A DNA stretch of 64,000 bases from Rothia nasimurium. Its GTDB lineage: Bacteria; Actinomycetota; Actinomycetes; Actinomycetales; Micrococcaceae. Below, piece by piece: positions 1 to 9,327 of this stretch. Below the pieces are notes generated by a model. The model made no database searches. It saw only the letters and a list, made by a program, of their open reading frames with translations, and had not been told where the DNA came from. The position numbers and the translations under genes were made by a program. How positions within the stretch are numbered: position 1 is the first letter of the stretch; each line of letters starts with the position of its first letter. Location: contig NZ_CAKMSR010000007.1 in NCBI RefSeq assembly GCF_928381705.1, positions 62,001 through 126,000 on the forward strand, in the 5' to 3' direction.

Positions 1-1120
1 CGTCAGAAGCAAGTTCTTTGAATCGGGTGGCGATACGCTCGGGTGTGGTGTCAGATACCCACGCGGCCATAGCGGATTCTGAGCCAGCCAGGTATTTCAT
101 CTTTCCGGGGGCACGCAGGAGGGAGAAAACGTGGAGGTACATGCGTGAGACGTTTTTTCCGCCGATGATGGGGGCCTGGTGCCAGGCTGAGATGTAGGGG
201 AGTTTGTCTACCCCTTCGAAGAATTTGTCGAGTCGATGCAACAGGTCTAGGTACAGCTCGGTGAGTTCGTCTTTTTCTGCTTCGGTAAGTTCTGTGAAGT
301 CACGAACCGGGCGTTTGGGCATGACCATAAGTTCTACAGGCCACTTGGCGGCATACGGTACATACGCCACAAAGGAGTCGGTTTTCCTAATGATTCGTTC
401 TTCTGCTGCAAGTTCCGCAGCGAGAACATCTCCCAGGAGGTCTCCACCGGTTTCTGATGCCCATGCGTCTGCTCGCCGTGCAACAGAAGCTGTATAGGAC
501 GGCATGTAGGGGTAGGCGTAGATCTGACCGTGGGGGTGGGGCAGGGTTACACCAATTTCTTCTCCACGGTTTTCGAAAGGAAAGACCTGTACGACTCCGT
601 CGAGGGCTGAGAGCTCCTTGGTGCGGTGGGTCCAAGCTTCTACAACGGTGCGTGCCCGTTCATAGCTGAGGGAGCCAAAAGAACCGTACTGGTCTGAGGT
701 GAAGCTGATAACCTCGCAACGGCCGCCTGGTGTGGTCTCCTTGAAAAGGGGCTCGTCTCGGAGGGTCTCTAGCGGCCCTTGCAGTGAAGGGAAACGGTTT
801 TCAAAGACAACAACGTCGTAGGATTCTTCCGGGATTTCACCGGGTACGGTTCCTACGCCAGCAGGTGCCAGGGGGTCCTCATCAGCAGGCGGCAGGAAGG
901 TTCGGTTGTTGCGGTGAGCGGCGATAGCAATTGATTCGCCGGTCAGAGGGTCGGTACGCACGCAGGCAGCTTCGTGGGGAGGCAGAGTGCGAGGTTCCAG
1001 GGGGCGGGTATCGCGGATGGTTCGGGTTTTCCGGCCTGAGACGTAGGGTTCAGAGTCATCGAAGAAGATGATTTCTCGCCCGTCTGCGAGGGTTCCTTTA
1101 GTAACTTTTACGTTGGTCAT
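1..1120 (-). CDS. galT: Galactose-1-phosphate uridylyltransferase (3' end outside window)
   Basis: Leloir-pathway enzyme that moves UMP from UDP-glucose to galactose-1-phosphate in the cytoplasm. Reading the minus strand from the ATG at 1120 gives an open frame of about 373 residues that runs off the window. The family signature LPHPHGQIYAY is present, with the HPH active site at about residues 195-197, and a C-terminal WHQAP/HVFSLLR region follows, so only the last few residues should be missing. The start codon overlaps the stop of the upstream DeoR gene (ATGA), which implies one operon and translational coupling. It would process galactose released by the divergent lacZ. Confidence 0.96.
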   Translation of the reverse strand, partial: MTNVKVTKGTLADGREIIFFDDSEPYVSGRKTRTIRDTRPLEPRTLPPHEAACVRTDPLTGESIAIAAHRNNRTFLPPADEDPLAPAGVGTVPGEIPEESYDVVVFENRFPSLQGPLETLRDEPLFKETTPGGRCEVISFTSDQYGSFGSLSYERARTVVEAWTHRTKELSALDGVVQVFPFENRGEEIGVTLPHPHGQIYAYPYMPSYTASVARRADAWASETGGDLLGDVLAAELAAEERIIRKTDSFVAYVPYAAKWPVELMVMPKRPVRDFTELTEAEKDELTELYLDLLHRLDKFFEGVDKLPYISAWHQAPIIGGKNVSRMYLHVFSLLRAPGKMKYLAGSESAMAAWVSDTTPERIATRFKELASD

Positions 1121-1887
1121 GCGGTAATCACCTTAGCTACGTTGTCGGATAGGAAGTTGTGTCGTTCCTGGGTGAGTTCGTCGGTGACGACGGTGTTGAT
1201 GTCTGCCCAGGAGGCAAACCGAGATAGCCCAGCCACATTCCATTTACTGGAGTCGAAAACAGCCACGGTGTCGTGGGCGTTTGCGATAAAAGTTCTGTTA
1301 GTACTGGTCTCGTTCATGTTGGGGGTGTACATGCCTTTCAGAGTCACCCCGTGAGCACCCAGAAACAGAACATCGATGTTGAGGTTTGCCAGGGTTGCGT
1401 CCGCAAGCGGTCCAACGAAGGCGTCAGAGGGTGTGCGCTCACCGCCGATAAGGAGCACTTTGGGCTTGTTCTTTGTATCAGCTAACCCGTGGAAGAAGTC
1501 AGAGACGGGGAGGGAGTTCGTGACGATGGTGAGGTTCTCAAGCTCTGTGCGGGCAGCTATTTCTTGGGCAAGGCGTGCGCTGGTTGACCCTCCGCCGATT
1601 GCAATTGATTGGCCGCTTCGGACTAGCTGGGCTGCGGCCTTTGCAATTTTTGCTTTCGACTCTGCGTTGAGCGTGGTCTTCTCAGCAAAGATTGGCTCAT
1701 GGGTAGATTCAGAGATAGTTGCACCTCCGTGAACCCTGCTCAGTAACCCCTGTTCTTCTAGTTCTGCCAGGTCACGGCGAATCGTCATCGCAGATACATT
1801 CAGCAGGCCAGCCAGATCTTGGACCTGAACAGTGCCTTTTTCCTGTACTTTTGCAACGATTGCGTTGTGGCGTTGTTGAGCCAGCAC
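1117..1887 (-). CDS. DeoR-family transcriptional regulator of the lac/gal genes
   Basis: 256-residue DeoR-type repressor. Residues ~1-55 form the winged helix-turn-helix (VSAMTIRRDLAELEEQGLL is the recognition part), followed by a DeoR sugar-phosphate sensor domain with the IGGGST segment near residue 100. The start is GTG with GAGG five bases upstream. It is co-transcribed with galT through a 4-bp overlap and diverges from lacZ. Inferred role: sensing a galactose or tagatose phosphate and repressing both directions from the repeats at 1925-2053. The ligand is not visible from sequence. Confidence 0.9.
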   Translation of the reverse strand: MLAQQRHNAIVAKVQEKGTVQVQDLAGLLNVSAMTIRRDLAELEEQGLLSRVHGGATISESTHEPIFAEKTTLNAESKAKIAKAAAQLVRSGQSIAIGGGSTSARLAQEIAARTELENLTIVTNSLPVSDFFHGLADTKNKPKVLLIGGERTPSDAFVGPLADATLANLNIDVLFLGAHGVTLKGMYTPNMNETSTNRTFIANAHDTVAVFDSSKWNVAGLSRFASWADINTVVTDELTQERHNFLSDNVAKVITA

Positions 1888-1924
1888 TTAAACCTCATTC
1901 CGGTTGTAACGACTTCTTCTAAAC

Positions 1925-2053
1925 TGAACAATATCAAACAAAAACAAGCATTTCCAGAGCTGAAACATGCTCAAAATGAGTCTTTTGAACAAAAAGGAAC
2001 GATTTTTTGTTCAGATATCTACAAAAAGCAACAATCTTGAACTAATATGAACA
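1925..2053. promoter_or_regulatory. Divergent lac/gal control region with TGAAC-type operators
   Basis: The 246-bp gap between the DeoR gene and lacZ is AT-rich. It holds a perfect 10-bp inverted repeat, TGAACAAAAA at 1986-1995 and its complement at 2004-2013, with an 8-bp spacer. Further TGAAC copies start at 1925, 2038 and 2048. DeoR regulators commonly bind such repeats. Assignment to the neighbouring regulator is inference. Confidence 0.65.
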
Positions 2054-2133
2054 CCGTAGGGCTTGAACCTCAGCCCTCTCGATAGCAACAGGACCCGAGG
2101 TTCAGCCAATTCCATCAGGAAGGACAAGAGAGC

Positions 2134-5100
2134 ATGTACCCCACCAAGCACCACGAGAGCCTCAACGTTCTCCACGAGAACGTCCTCGCCCCCCGGGCCT
2201 ACTACGTCCCTGCCTCCCATGACATGGGCCCGCTGGTGAACAACCGTGAGTCCTCCGACCGCTTCCTCAACCTCAATGGAACCTGGCAGTTCACCTACTT
2301 CAACGACGATTCCGAACTACCACAGGACTTCCACACTGCCACATACGCCCACACCGACGCGTCCCCCATCATCGTCCCGGGCGCCTGGCAAACCCAGGGC
2401 TTCGACACCCACCAGTACACCAACTTCAAATACCCCTTCCCTCTTGACCCACCCTTCGTACCCCACGAAAACCCCTGCGGTCTTTACACTCTAGACTTCC
2501 AGTACACCCAGGATCAGCAGGCCCCGCTCGCCCACCTCACCTTTGAAGGCGTTGATTCATGCTTCTACCTCTGGGTCAACGGAAGCTACATCGGCTACAG
2601 CCAGGTATCCCACGCAAGCAGCGAATTCGACATCACCGAATACCTCACCAACGGCTCAAACCGCCTCACCGTACTTGTCTACAAGTGGTGCGATGGCTCC
2701 TACCTCGAAGACCAGGACAAATTCCGCATGAGCGGCATCTTCCGAGACGTCTACATTCTCAGCCGCCCCCGCCACGCCCTCTACGACTACTTCATCACCA
2801 CCAACCTCAACGAAAAAACCAGCGACGCGACCCTCAACATCGCGGCACACTTCCTCAGCCAAGAAACACACACCATACTCACCCTCACCAACGCTGAAGG
2901 CGAAGAGGTAGCGAGCTCCACGCTCACACCCAATGCTGCCAACCCCAACTTCACTCACTCAGCAACCCTTCATATCCCTAACGCCCATACCTGGAACCCA
3001 GAAAACCCCTACCTCTACACCCTCCACCTAAAAACCCAGGACGAGGTCATCACCGAACGCGTGGGCGTCCGCACCATTCGCATTGAACACAATGTCATTC
3101 TGCTCAACGGCAAGCCCATCACCTTCCGCGGCGTAAACCGCCACGACTCCGACCCCGTCACCGGCCCAACCGTGGACTACAACCACATCAAACGCGACCT
3201 CGGGCTCATCAAACAGCACAACTTCAACGCTATCCGTAGCAGCCACTACCCCAACTCCCCCTACTTCTACCAAATGTGCGATGAGTACGGGTTCCTCGTC
3301 ATGAGCGAAGCCGACAACGAAAGCCACGGCACCCAGGTCCAGTACCTCGAAGATGGCTCCTTCGACAACCAGGTAAATCACTGGAACGAACGCATCTCAG
3401 ACAATCCAGAATGGACTGAAGCAACACTCGACCGTGTCCAGCTCTGCGTGCTCCGCGAAAAGAACCGCCCCAGCATTGTCTCCTGGTCAGCAGGTAACGA
3501 ATGCGGCTACGGCGTTACCCTCGAAAAGTCCCTCGCCTGGGTCAAGTCCTACGACACCACCCGAATCACCCAGTACGAAAGCGCCTACTACGACGACAAA
3601 AAGCGCCGCTACGACTACTCCAACATCGACCTCTACAGCCGCATGTACCCGCCCTTCGAGGACATCGAACAGTACCTCAACAGCAACTCCAATAAGCCCT
3701 TCCTCCTCGTCGAGTACGCCCACGCTATGGGCAACGGCCCCGGCAACCTCGAAGACTACTTCCAGGTCATCGACCAGAACCAGGCAATGTGCGGCGGCTT
3801 CGTTTGGGAATGGTGCGACCACGCCATCTACGCTGGTACCACCGAAAATGGCACACCCAAATACCTCTACGGCGGCGACCACGGCGAAGAAGTACACGAC
3901 GGAAACTTCTGCATGGACGGCCTTGTCTACCCCGACCGCACTCCCCACGTTGGTCTCCTCGAATACCGCAACGTCTACCGCCCCCTCAGAGTCGTCTCCT
4001 TCGACACCGTATCCGGCTCCCTCACCCTCAAGAACTACCTTGACTTCACCGACGCACAAGAAGCCATAGAACTGAAATACACCTTCAGCCAGGACGGCAT
4101 AGAAGTAGCATCAGGCACCTACCACTTTGAGCAGGCATTCCTCCCCCACCAAGAAACCACCATTAACCTTGAGGCACCTTCGCTCACCAGCGGACGCTGC
4201 TACCTCCACATCGAATACATTCTCAAGAAGGACCTCCCCCTACTTCCCACAGGCCTCTTCCTCGGCCGCGACGAAGTACCCGTCCACACCATCAACCCCA
4301 CCCATGCCAAGGCACTAGATATTCTGGGCACCACCAACAACGCACAGAACCTCGCTGTAACCGAAACAGGTAAGCACTACACCGTCCAAGGCGATGGATT
4401 CACCTACACCTTCAACCGACGAACCGGTGTATTCGACCAGCTCTCCACCAAAGACCACAACCTCCTCACCCAGCCCATGAACATCAATATCTGGCGGGCA
4501 CCCACAGATAATGACATGTACATCAAACTCAAATGGGCAGAAGCGCACTACCACCAGGCCTACTCAAGGGTCTACACCAGTGGATACACGCACACCGAAA
4601 ACGGTGTCACCATCTCCTGCACCCTGAGCATGGTAGCCCCCACAGTGCAACCCATCTTCACCGGCACCGTCCTCTGGAACGTCACAAACGACGGAAAAAT
4701 CACCGCTCGATTCAACATCGAACGCGCCCCAGAATTCCCCGATCTCCCCCGCTTCGGAGTTCGCCTCTTCCTCGACAAGTCTTTTGCCGATGTTGAGTAC
4801 TTCGGCATGGGTCCCCATGAAAGCTACAGCGACAAACACGAAGCAAGCTACCACGGCACCTTCCAATCTTCCGTCGAAGATCTCCACGAGGACTACATCA
4901 TGCCGCAGGAAAACGGTAGCCGATTCGACTGCGACTACGTCCACCTATCAAGCCCCCACCATCAGCTCTCTGTAGCCTCCGAACACCCCTTCTCGTTCAG
5001 CGCCTCCCACTACACGCAGGAAGAGCTGACGAACAAAAACCATAATTTCGAGCTGGTCGAAGCCGACTCAACAGTCCTCTGCCTCGACTACGCCCACAAC

Positions 5101-5199
5101 GGAATCGGGTCCAACAGCTGCGGCCCCGAAGTCTTAGACGAGTACAAACTCAACGCACAAAACATCAACTTTGGTTTCACTCTCGCCCCCACCCTATAG
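2134..5199 (+). CDS. lacZ: Beta-galactosidase, glycoside hydrolase family 2
   Basis: 1021-residue GH2 enzyme that hydrolyses lactose to glucose and galactose; the length matches E. coli LacZ (1024). In order: sugar-binding jelly roll (~50-220), Ig-like domain, TIM barrel (~320-620), then the C-terminal beta-sandwich. The acid/base glutamate is E456 in SAGNECGYG and the nucleophile is E527 in LVEYAHAMGN, spaced as in LacZ. There is no signal peptide, so it is cytoplasmic. AGGAAGGA precedes the ATG. A permease follows after 27 bp, forming an operon that imports and cleaves lactose. Confidence 0.97.
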   Translation: MYPTKHHESLNVLHENVLAPRAYYVPASHDMGPLVNNRESSDRFLNLNGTWQFTYFNDDSELPQDFHTATYAHTDASPIIVPGAWQTQGFDTHQYTNFKYPFPLDPPFVPHENPCGLYTLDFQYTQDQQAPLAHLTFEGVDSCFYLWVNGSYIGYSQVSHASSEFDITEYLTNGSNRLTVLVYKWCDGSYLEDQDKFRMSGIFRDVYILSRPRHALYDYFITTNLNEKTSDATLNIAAHFLSQETHTILTLTNAEGEEVASSTLTPNAANPNFTHSATLHIPNAHTWNPENPYLYTLHLKTQDEVITERVGVRTIRIEHNVILLNGKPITFRGVNRHDSDPVTGPTVDYNHIKRDLGLIKQHNFNAIRSSHYPNSPYFYQMCDEYGFLVMSEADNESHGTQVQYLEDGSFDNQVNHWNERISDNPEWTEATLDRVQLCVLREKNRPSIVSWSAGNECGYGVTLEKSLAWVKSYDTTRITQYESAYYDDKKRRYDYSNIDLYSRMYPPFEDIEQYLNSNSNKPFLLVEYAHAMGNGPGNLEDYFQVIDQNQAMCGGFVWEWCDHAIYAGTTENGTPKYLYGGDHGEEVHDGNFCMDGLVYPDRTPHVGLLEYRNVYRPLRVVSFDTVSGSLTLKNYLDFTDAQEAIELKYTFSQDGIEVASGTYHFEQAFLPHQETTINLEAPSLTSGRCYLHIEYILKKDLPLLPTGLFLGRDEVPVHTINPTHAKALDILGTTNNAQNLAVTETGKHYTVQGDGFTYTFNRRTGVFDQLSTKDHNLLTQPMNINIWRAPTDNDMYIKLKWAEAHYHQAYSRVYTSGYTHTENGVTISCTLSMVAPTVQPIFTGTVLWNVTNDGKITARFNIERAPEFPDLPRFGVRLFLDKSFADVEYFGMGPHESYSDKHEASYHGTFQSSVEDLHEDYIMPQENGSRFDCDYVHLSSPHHQLSVASEHPFSFSASHYTQEELTNKNHNFELVEADSTVLCLDYAHNGIGSNSCGPEVLDEYKLNAQNINFGFTLAPTL

Positions 5200-5226
5200 C
5201 GCGAGAAACAGGCAAAAGGTAACACA

Positions 5227-6636
5227 ATGAAAGAAACAAAATACCTGAAATGGTACAACGTAGTAGGTTACGGTTCCGGCGATGTTGCCGGCAACGTGGT
5301 CTACGCCTTCCTCGCATCATTCGTGATGATTTACCTTACCGACACGGTAGGACTCAACCCAGGAATTATCGGCACCCTCATTCTTGTCTCCAAGATTTTT
5401 GACGGCGTTTCCGACCTCTTCTTTGGGGCAATGATCGACAAAACCAACACCCGCATGGGTAAAGCACGCCCCTGGATGCTCTGGGGCTACGTCGGCTGCG
5501 CCGCAATGATTATCGCCATCTTCGCGATTCCGCCATCACTCGGTGATTTCGCCCAGTACGCCTGGTTCTTCATCGCCTACACCCTCCTCAACGGCGTGTT
5601 CTACACCGCCAACAACATTGCCTACTCCGCACTCACCTCACTCATCACCAAGAACGGTAACGAACGCGTACAGATGGGTTCAACCCGCTTCATGTTTGCG
5701 TTCGGCACCAGCCTCCTCATTCAAAGCATCACCGTTCAAGGCGTCGAAATGTTCGGCGGCGGCGCAGAAGGCTGGCGCACCATCGCCATCATCTACGCCC
5801 TCATCGGCCTCGCCGTCAATACCCTCTCCGTCTTCTCCGTCAAGGAGCTCCCCAAATCAGTCCTTGAAGAAGAAACCCAGGCTATCCCCATCATTCACGA
5901 GAGGAACAACCCTGTTCCCGAGAAGTACAGCTTCAAAGAATCCCTCGGCCTGCTCGGAAGCAACAAGTTCTATCTCCTGATTCTTGCAGTCTTCCTGCTC
6001 AACCAGATTTTCAACACTACACTGAGCATGGGCATCTACTTCATGACCTATATCCTGGGTGATGCCAAGCTCCTCGGCCCCTTCGCCTGGGCTATCAACG
6101 TCCCCCTCATCATTGGCCTGCTCTTCACCCCCATCGTGGTGAAAAAATTCCAAGGCATGTACAAAATCAACGTCATCGGCTACATCATCGCGTTCGTTGC
6201 CCGCGTTCTTGTAATCGTGGCAGCCTACATGGGCAATATCCCCCTGATGCTGGTCTTCTCCGGTATTGCCTCCATCGGAATGAGCCCCCTCCAGGGCACC
6301 ATCAACGCACTCATCGCTGAAGCCTCGGAATACACCTTCCTCTCCAAAAAGAAGAGGGTAGATGGAACCATGTTCTCCGCAACCTCACTGGGCGTCAAGA
6401 TCGGTGGCGGTGTAGGCACTGCGCTCGCTGGCTGGCTACTCGCTTTCAGCGGCTACGTCGCTAACGCACCGGAGCAATCAGAATCTGCACTACAGATGCT
6501 CTACATCATGTACCTATGGATCCCGGCAGCGGTCAACCTCATCATTCTTCTCCTGCTCACCCAGCTTAAGGTGGAGAAAGCCAACAAGGAACTAAGGGAA
6601 AACGCACCTATCAATTACACGGTGCTCGATAGGTAA
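5227..6636 (+). CDS. GPH-family sugar:cation symporter (galactoside permease)
   Basis: 469-residue, 12-helix transporter of the glycoside-pentoside-hexuronide family. The family hallmark is present near residues 55-85 (KIFDGVSDLFFGAMIDKT, then RMGKARPW). The length lacks the C-terminal EIIA domain found in streptococcal LacS, so PTS phosphorylation control through that domain is not expected. It lies directly downstream of lacZ and is the likely lactose/galactoside importer. Substrate is inferred from context; melibiose or other galactosides are possible. Confidence 0.9.
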   Translation: MKETKYLKWYNVVGYGSGDVAGNVVYAFLASFVMIYLTDTVGLNPGIIGTLILVSKIFDGVSDLFFGAMIDKTNTRMGKARPWMLWGYVGCAAMIIAIFAIPPSLGDFAQYAWFFIAYTLLNGVFYTANNIAYSALTSLITKNGNERVQMGSTRFMFAFGTSLLIQSITVQGVEMFGGGAEGWRTIAIIYALIGLAVNTLSVFSVKELPKSVLEEETQAIPIIHERNNPVPEKYSFKESLGLLGSNKFYLLILAVFLLNQIFNTTLSMGIYFMTYILGDAKLLGPFAWAINVPLIIGLLFTPIVVKKFQGMYKINVIGYIIAFVARVLVIVAAYMGNIPLMLVFSGIASIGMSPLQGTINALIAEASEYTFLSKKKRVDGTMFSATSLGVKIGGGVGTALAGWLLAFSGYVANAPEQSESALQMLYIMYLWIPAAVNLIILLLLTQLKVEKANKELRENAPINYTVLDR

Positions 6637-6655
6637 AAGTATTCTGCTGAACCCC

Positions 6656-6695
6656 AAAAGCGTTGCACGCCATTCCCCTGGTGTGCAACGCTTTT
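6656..6695 (+). terminator. Rho-independent terminator after the lac operon
   Basis: Perfect 13-bp stem AAAAGCGTTGCAC (6656-6668) and its complement (6683-6695), 14-base loop, with Ts at the end of the 3' arm. It lies 20 bp after the permease stop. Confidence 0.8.
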
Positions 6696-6839
6696 ATGCG
6701 GTTATTAGGTATTCCTCGTATCGAGGTCAGCGGGGGATCTACAAACGCCTTCCTAGGCTCACCAACAATTTCTATATGTGACAACCATCGCGTATGCTAC
6801 ATCACGACCTTAAAGCCGTATCACCACGAAAGGCGACCC

Positions 6840-7061
6840 ATGAACCTCGCCATTATCCTGCTTTACCTCGGTGCCCTCGTTTTCTTCGGGTACCTTGGCA
6901 AGCGCCGCGCCAACAGTACCGAAGACTTCCGTGTTGCAGGTCGCCGTCTAGGCCCCGTCCTTTATACCGGCACCATGAGCGCGGTAGTGCTGGGCGGGGC
7001 CTCAACCGTGGGCGGTGTGGGCCTGGGCTATACCTATGGCCTGGCAGGAACGGCTGAATAG
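6840..7061 (+). pseudogene. Truncated sodium:solute symporter (N-terminal remnant)
   Basis: 73 residues matching the start of SSS-family transporters: a first transmembrane helix, then the conserved STEDFRVAGRRLGP stretch and TMSAVVLGGAST, ending abruptly after YGLAG with TAE and a stop. Full members have 450-550 residues, so more than 80% is missing. The ATG has GAAAGG at proper spacing, so the fragment is probably still translated. The acetyltransferase start lies only 5 bp beyond, suggesting that a deletion joined the two. A transport function is not expected. Confidence 0.8.
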
Positions 7062-7066
7062 CTAGT

Positions 7067-7921
7067 ATGCAACTGGTTTATTCTGGAGCTCCAGCTGGCC
7101 ATCGGGAGCAGCTGCCGGCCTGGGCGCAAGCCGTGTATTTCGCGGATTTCACCCGCGATGAGCACACGCGCTGCCTCCTGGCCTATCACGATAGAGAGTT
7201 GATAGGAATTGTTGCCTGGTGGACGGCCCGCGCCCACCACACCCGCTATGAACTCCAGCTTGCGGTGGCGCCCCATCTGCGGCGTCAGGGTATAGGTGCT
7301 GCCCTCTACCGGCAGGCGCGGGCGCAGGCGTCCGCTCCCCTACCCTTCTTCATGCGTGACTATCTGGGCGAACCGACCCTGCACTTAGCCGACTCGCTGG
7401 GTGCCCAGACTATTCAGATGGTTCCGCCCGCCGCCATACCCACTTCATCGGCGCAGGCCCTGCGGGAGCACGCGTCCGCCCGCTCTGCACGCAGCGTGAG
7501 CTACCCAGAATTCGAGCAGGCCTACATCGATTTTTACGAGTGGACGCACGCCAGCTGGCACCCCGTATCGGGCGACCACCGGCCGGTACTGGCACGCCAT
7601 GCCGCCGAAGCCTACAACGACTACTCGTCAATCGCAGTGGACGCCGCCGGGCAGGTGCGCGCGGTCATAGCGGTTTTCCCCGGTGACCAGCCTGAACTCT
7701 GCGGAGAGACAACCACCCCAGCTCCTAATCAGGGGGAACTGCTCTTAGAGGCCTGCCTGCGACGCTCCCTCGAAAAACTAGCAGACGTAGGGCACAGTAC
7801 GGTCGAAGCTGACGGGCACATCTCAGACCCGCATCTATTCCCCGCCTGGGCAAAAACCGGAGCGAGCGGACGCTGGTACCGGCTAGTGGAGATACCGGCA
7901 GCCTCCTCACGCCGAATGTGA
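7067..7921 (+). CDS. GNAT-family N-acetyltransferase
   Basis: 284-residue cytoplasmic protein. The acetyl-CoA-binding motif A is clear near residues 65-85 (LQLAVAPHLRRQGIGAALY, with the Q/RxxGxG core). The C-terminal half (~140-284) looks like a degenerate second GNAT lobe. The acceptor substrate cannot be told. There is no convincing Shine-Dalgarno before the ATG; the upstream symporter remnant stops 5 bp earlier, so translation may be coupled to it. Its stop codon lies inside the large palindrome at 7914-7978. Confidence 0.75.
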   Translation: MQLVYSGAPAGHREQLPAWAQAVYFADFTRDEHTRCLLAYHDRELIGIVAWWTARAHHTRYELQLAVAPHLRRQGIGAALYRQARAQASAPLPFFMRDYLGEPTLHLADSLGAQTIQMVPPAAIPTSSAQALREHASARSARSVSYPEFEQAYIDFYEWTHASWHPVSGDHRPVLARHAAEAYNDYSSIAVDAAGQVRAVIAVFPGDQPELCGETTTPAPNQGELLLEACLRRSLEKLADVGHSTVEADGHISDPHLFPAWAKTGASGRWYRLVEIPAASSRRM

Positions 7922-7978
7922 CTTCTTTTCCCGAGCGGGCGTTAAAGAAACGCCCGCTCGGGAAAAGAAGTCACATTC
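7914..7978. terminator. Perfect 30-bp hairpin, bidirectional terminator
   Basis: Arms 7914-7943 and 7949-7978 are exactly complementary over 30 bp with the 5-base loop AAAGA. The 5' arm contains the TGA stop of the acetyltransferase. It lies between convergent genes. Only short T/A runs flank the GC core. Confidence 0.75.
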
Positions 7979-8011
7979 ACGCCAGGGTTCGCTTGCCAGA
8001 TAACCCCGACC

Positions 8012-9070
8012 CTACTGGTAGGTCACCACATAGGGCTTGGGGGTGAGGGCATAGGTCTGGGCGGGGGTCAGAGTGGGGGTGTCCTCGTCGTAGAAATTCT
8101 TCCACGAGGGCTTAATGGCCGGGTCAAGATCGCGGATAAGCTCCTGGTAGGTAGAGTTTTTCAGCTCAGGTGTGCCGTGGCCGTCCGCGTGCAGGGTAAG
8201 AGCCAACTCCGGGTGGCTCGTATCGAGTGTCGCCCGGTTGGTGATCATGGAATGCGTGAACTGGTGCAACACCACCATTTTCTGGGGCAGGCGGTGCTTA
8301 TCGGTCAGAGCCGCCAGGTAGTCCAGAGTTTCATTGATTTCTGAGGCATCTACAGTACCGATTTGTTGCAGGTGCACCTGGCCGGGGTAGATACGCCACT
8401 CAGGGTCGATGCCCAGGCCAACATGGGGTTCCTTGAGCAACTCCTCATACTGTTTGACCTGCTCGGTGAAGGTACTGCGGCCGGGCTGGAAGTCCAAGAT
8501 AACGTAGACCCCGTTTTTACGGGCCTCATCGACAAGCGGGCGCAGGCTTTCAATGGTTGCCTCATCGGAGTAATCGCCGTCGGGCCCGGGAGCTGAGCTG
8601 GCTACCGTGGTGATGATTTCAAAGGCGGGAATGACCTTTTCGTCGGTGTGTGCCTGGTATTCAGCGGCGAGATTTTTAACCCGGGCAACAGATTCAGCCG
8701 GGCCCTGCTCACCGAGCACTCCCAGGGACGGGCCGCCGGGGTTCCCGTAGAGTGCCACATAGCGGTGGGCAAAGATTTGGTCGCCGCCGCCGAGCACCTC
8801 GCTCTTAGGGGCGTTGGCCCGTGAGGTTTGTGCGGGAGCGGACGCCGTAGCGCTGGCACTTGCGGACGGGCTAGCGGTCGAGGTGGCAGGAGCAGGTGAG
8901 GACGCCGCCGCACTCGCGCTGGGTGTGGGGCTGGCGGTTGCCGAGCTGCTTGCGGCCGTTGTGGGGGTGGTTTCGCTCGCAGAGTTATCAGCTGGAGTAG
9001 CTGAGCACCCTGTCAGGACGAGGGCAGAGAGGGTCGCAAGGGCAAGAAGATAAGTGTGACGAGTAGGCAT
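8012..9070 (-). CDS. Secreted lipoprotein with Ser/Thr/Ala linker and glycosidase-like domain
   Basis: 352 residues. The signal peptide ends in lipobox LTGC (C22), so it is probably lipid-anchored outside the membrane. Residues ~25-90 are a low-complexity Ser/Thr/Ala/Pro linker. The folded domain (~95-352) has TIM-barrel-like beta-strand segments (VYVILDFQPGRS, VGLGIDPEWRI) and acidic residues such as the DPEW pair that resemble glycosidase active sites. I do not recognise a named family. It is transcribed alone and converges on the acetyltransferase. Confidence 0.7.
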   Translation of the reverse strand: MPTRHTYLLALATLSALVLTGCSATPADNSASETTPTTAASSSATASPTPSASAAASSPAPATSTASPSASASATASAPAQTSRANAPKSEVLGGGDQIFAHRYVALYGNPGGPSLGVLGEQGPAESVARVKNLAAEYQAHTDEKVIPAFEIITTVASSAPGPDGDYSDEATIESLRPLVDEARKNGVYVILDFQPGRSTFTEQVKQYEELLKEPHVGLGIDPEWRIYPGQVHLQQIGTVDASEINETLDYLAALTDKHRLPQKMVVLHQFTHSMITNRATLDTSHPELALTLHADGHGTPELKNSTYQELIRDLDPAIKPSWKNFYDEDTPTLTPAQTYALTPKPYVVTYQ

Positions 9071-9327
9071 GGTGTCCTGGGAGTTGACTGCAAATGTTTA
9101 ATCAGTCTACTGAATATTTGCCCTTAATGTCTTTCTGTGACGCAGCATGAAACCATAACAGAGCCCCTACCACCAGAGCCACCCAGCGCAACCAAGTCGC
9201 CACGCGCGTCCGCTCATAAACATACTGTGCTCCGCATAACATTTCAGGAGCGAAAATCCCGCATATCTATGCATTGACCCCGTATGCTAAAGCGGAAGCC
9301 CGCACCCCGCGCCCACGAAAGGCCACC

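Noticed and set aside
3487-4059. Long open frame antisense to lacZ
   Set aside because: Val/Glu/Gly-rich shadow frame created by C-ending codons of lacZ; no ribosome site and no domain.
5227-6636. LacS with a C-terminal EIIA regulatory domain
   Set aside because: The protein ends after the membrane domain at 469 residues.
7914-7978. Insertion-sequence end or MITE
   Set aside because: No target-site duplication, no transposase and only a 5-base centre; a hairpin terminator explains it better.
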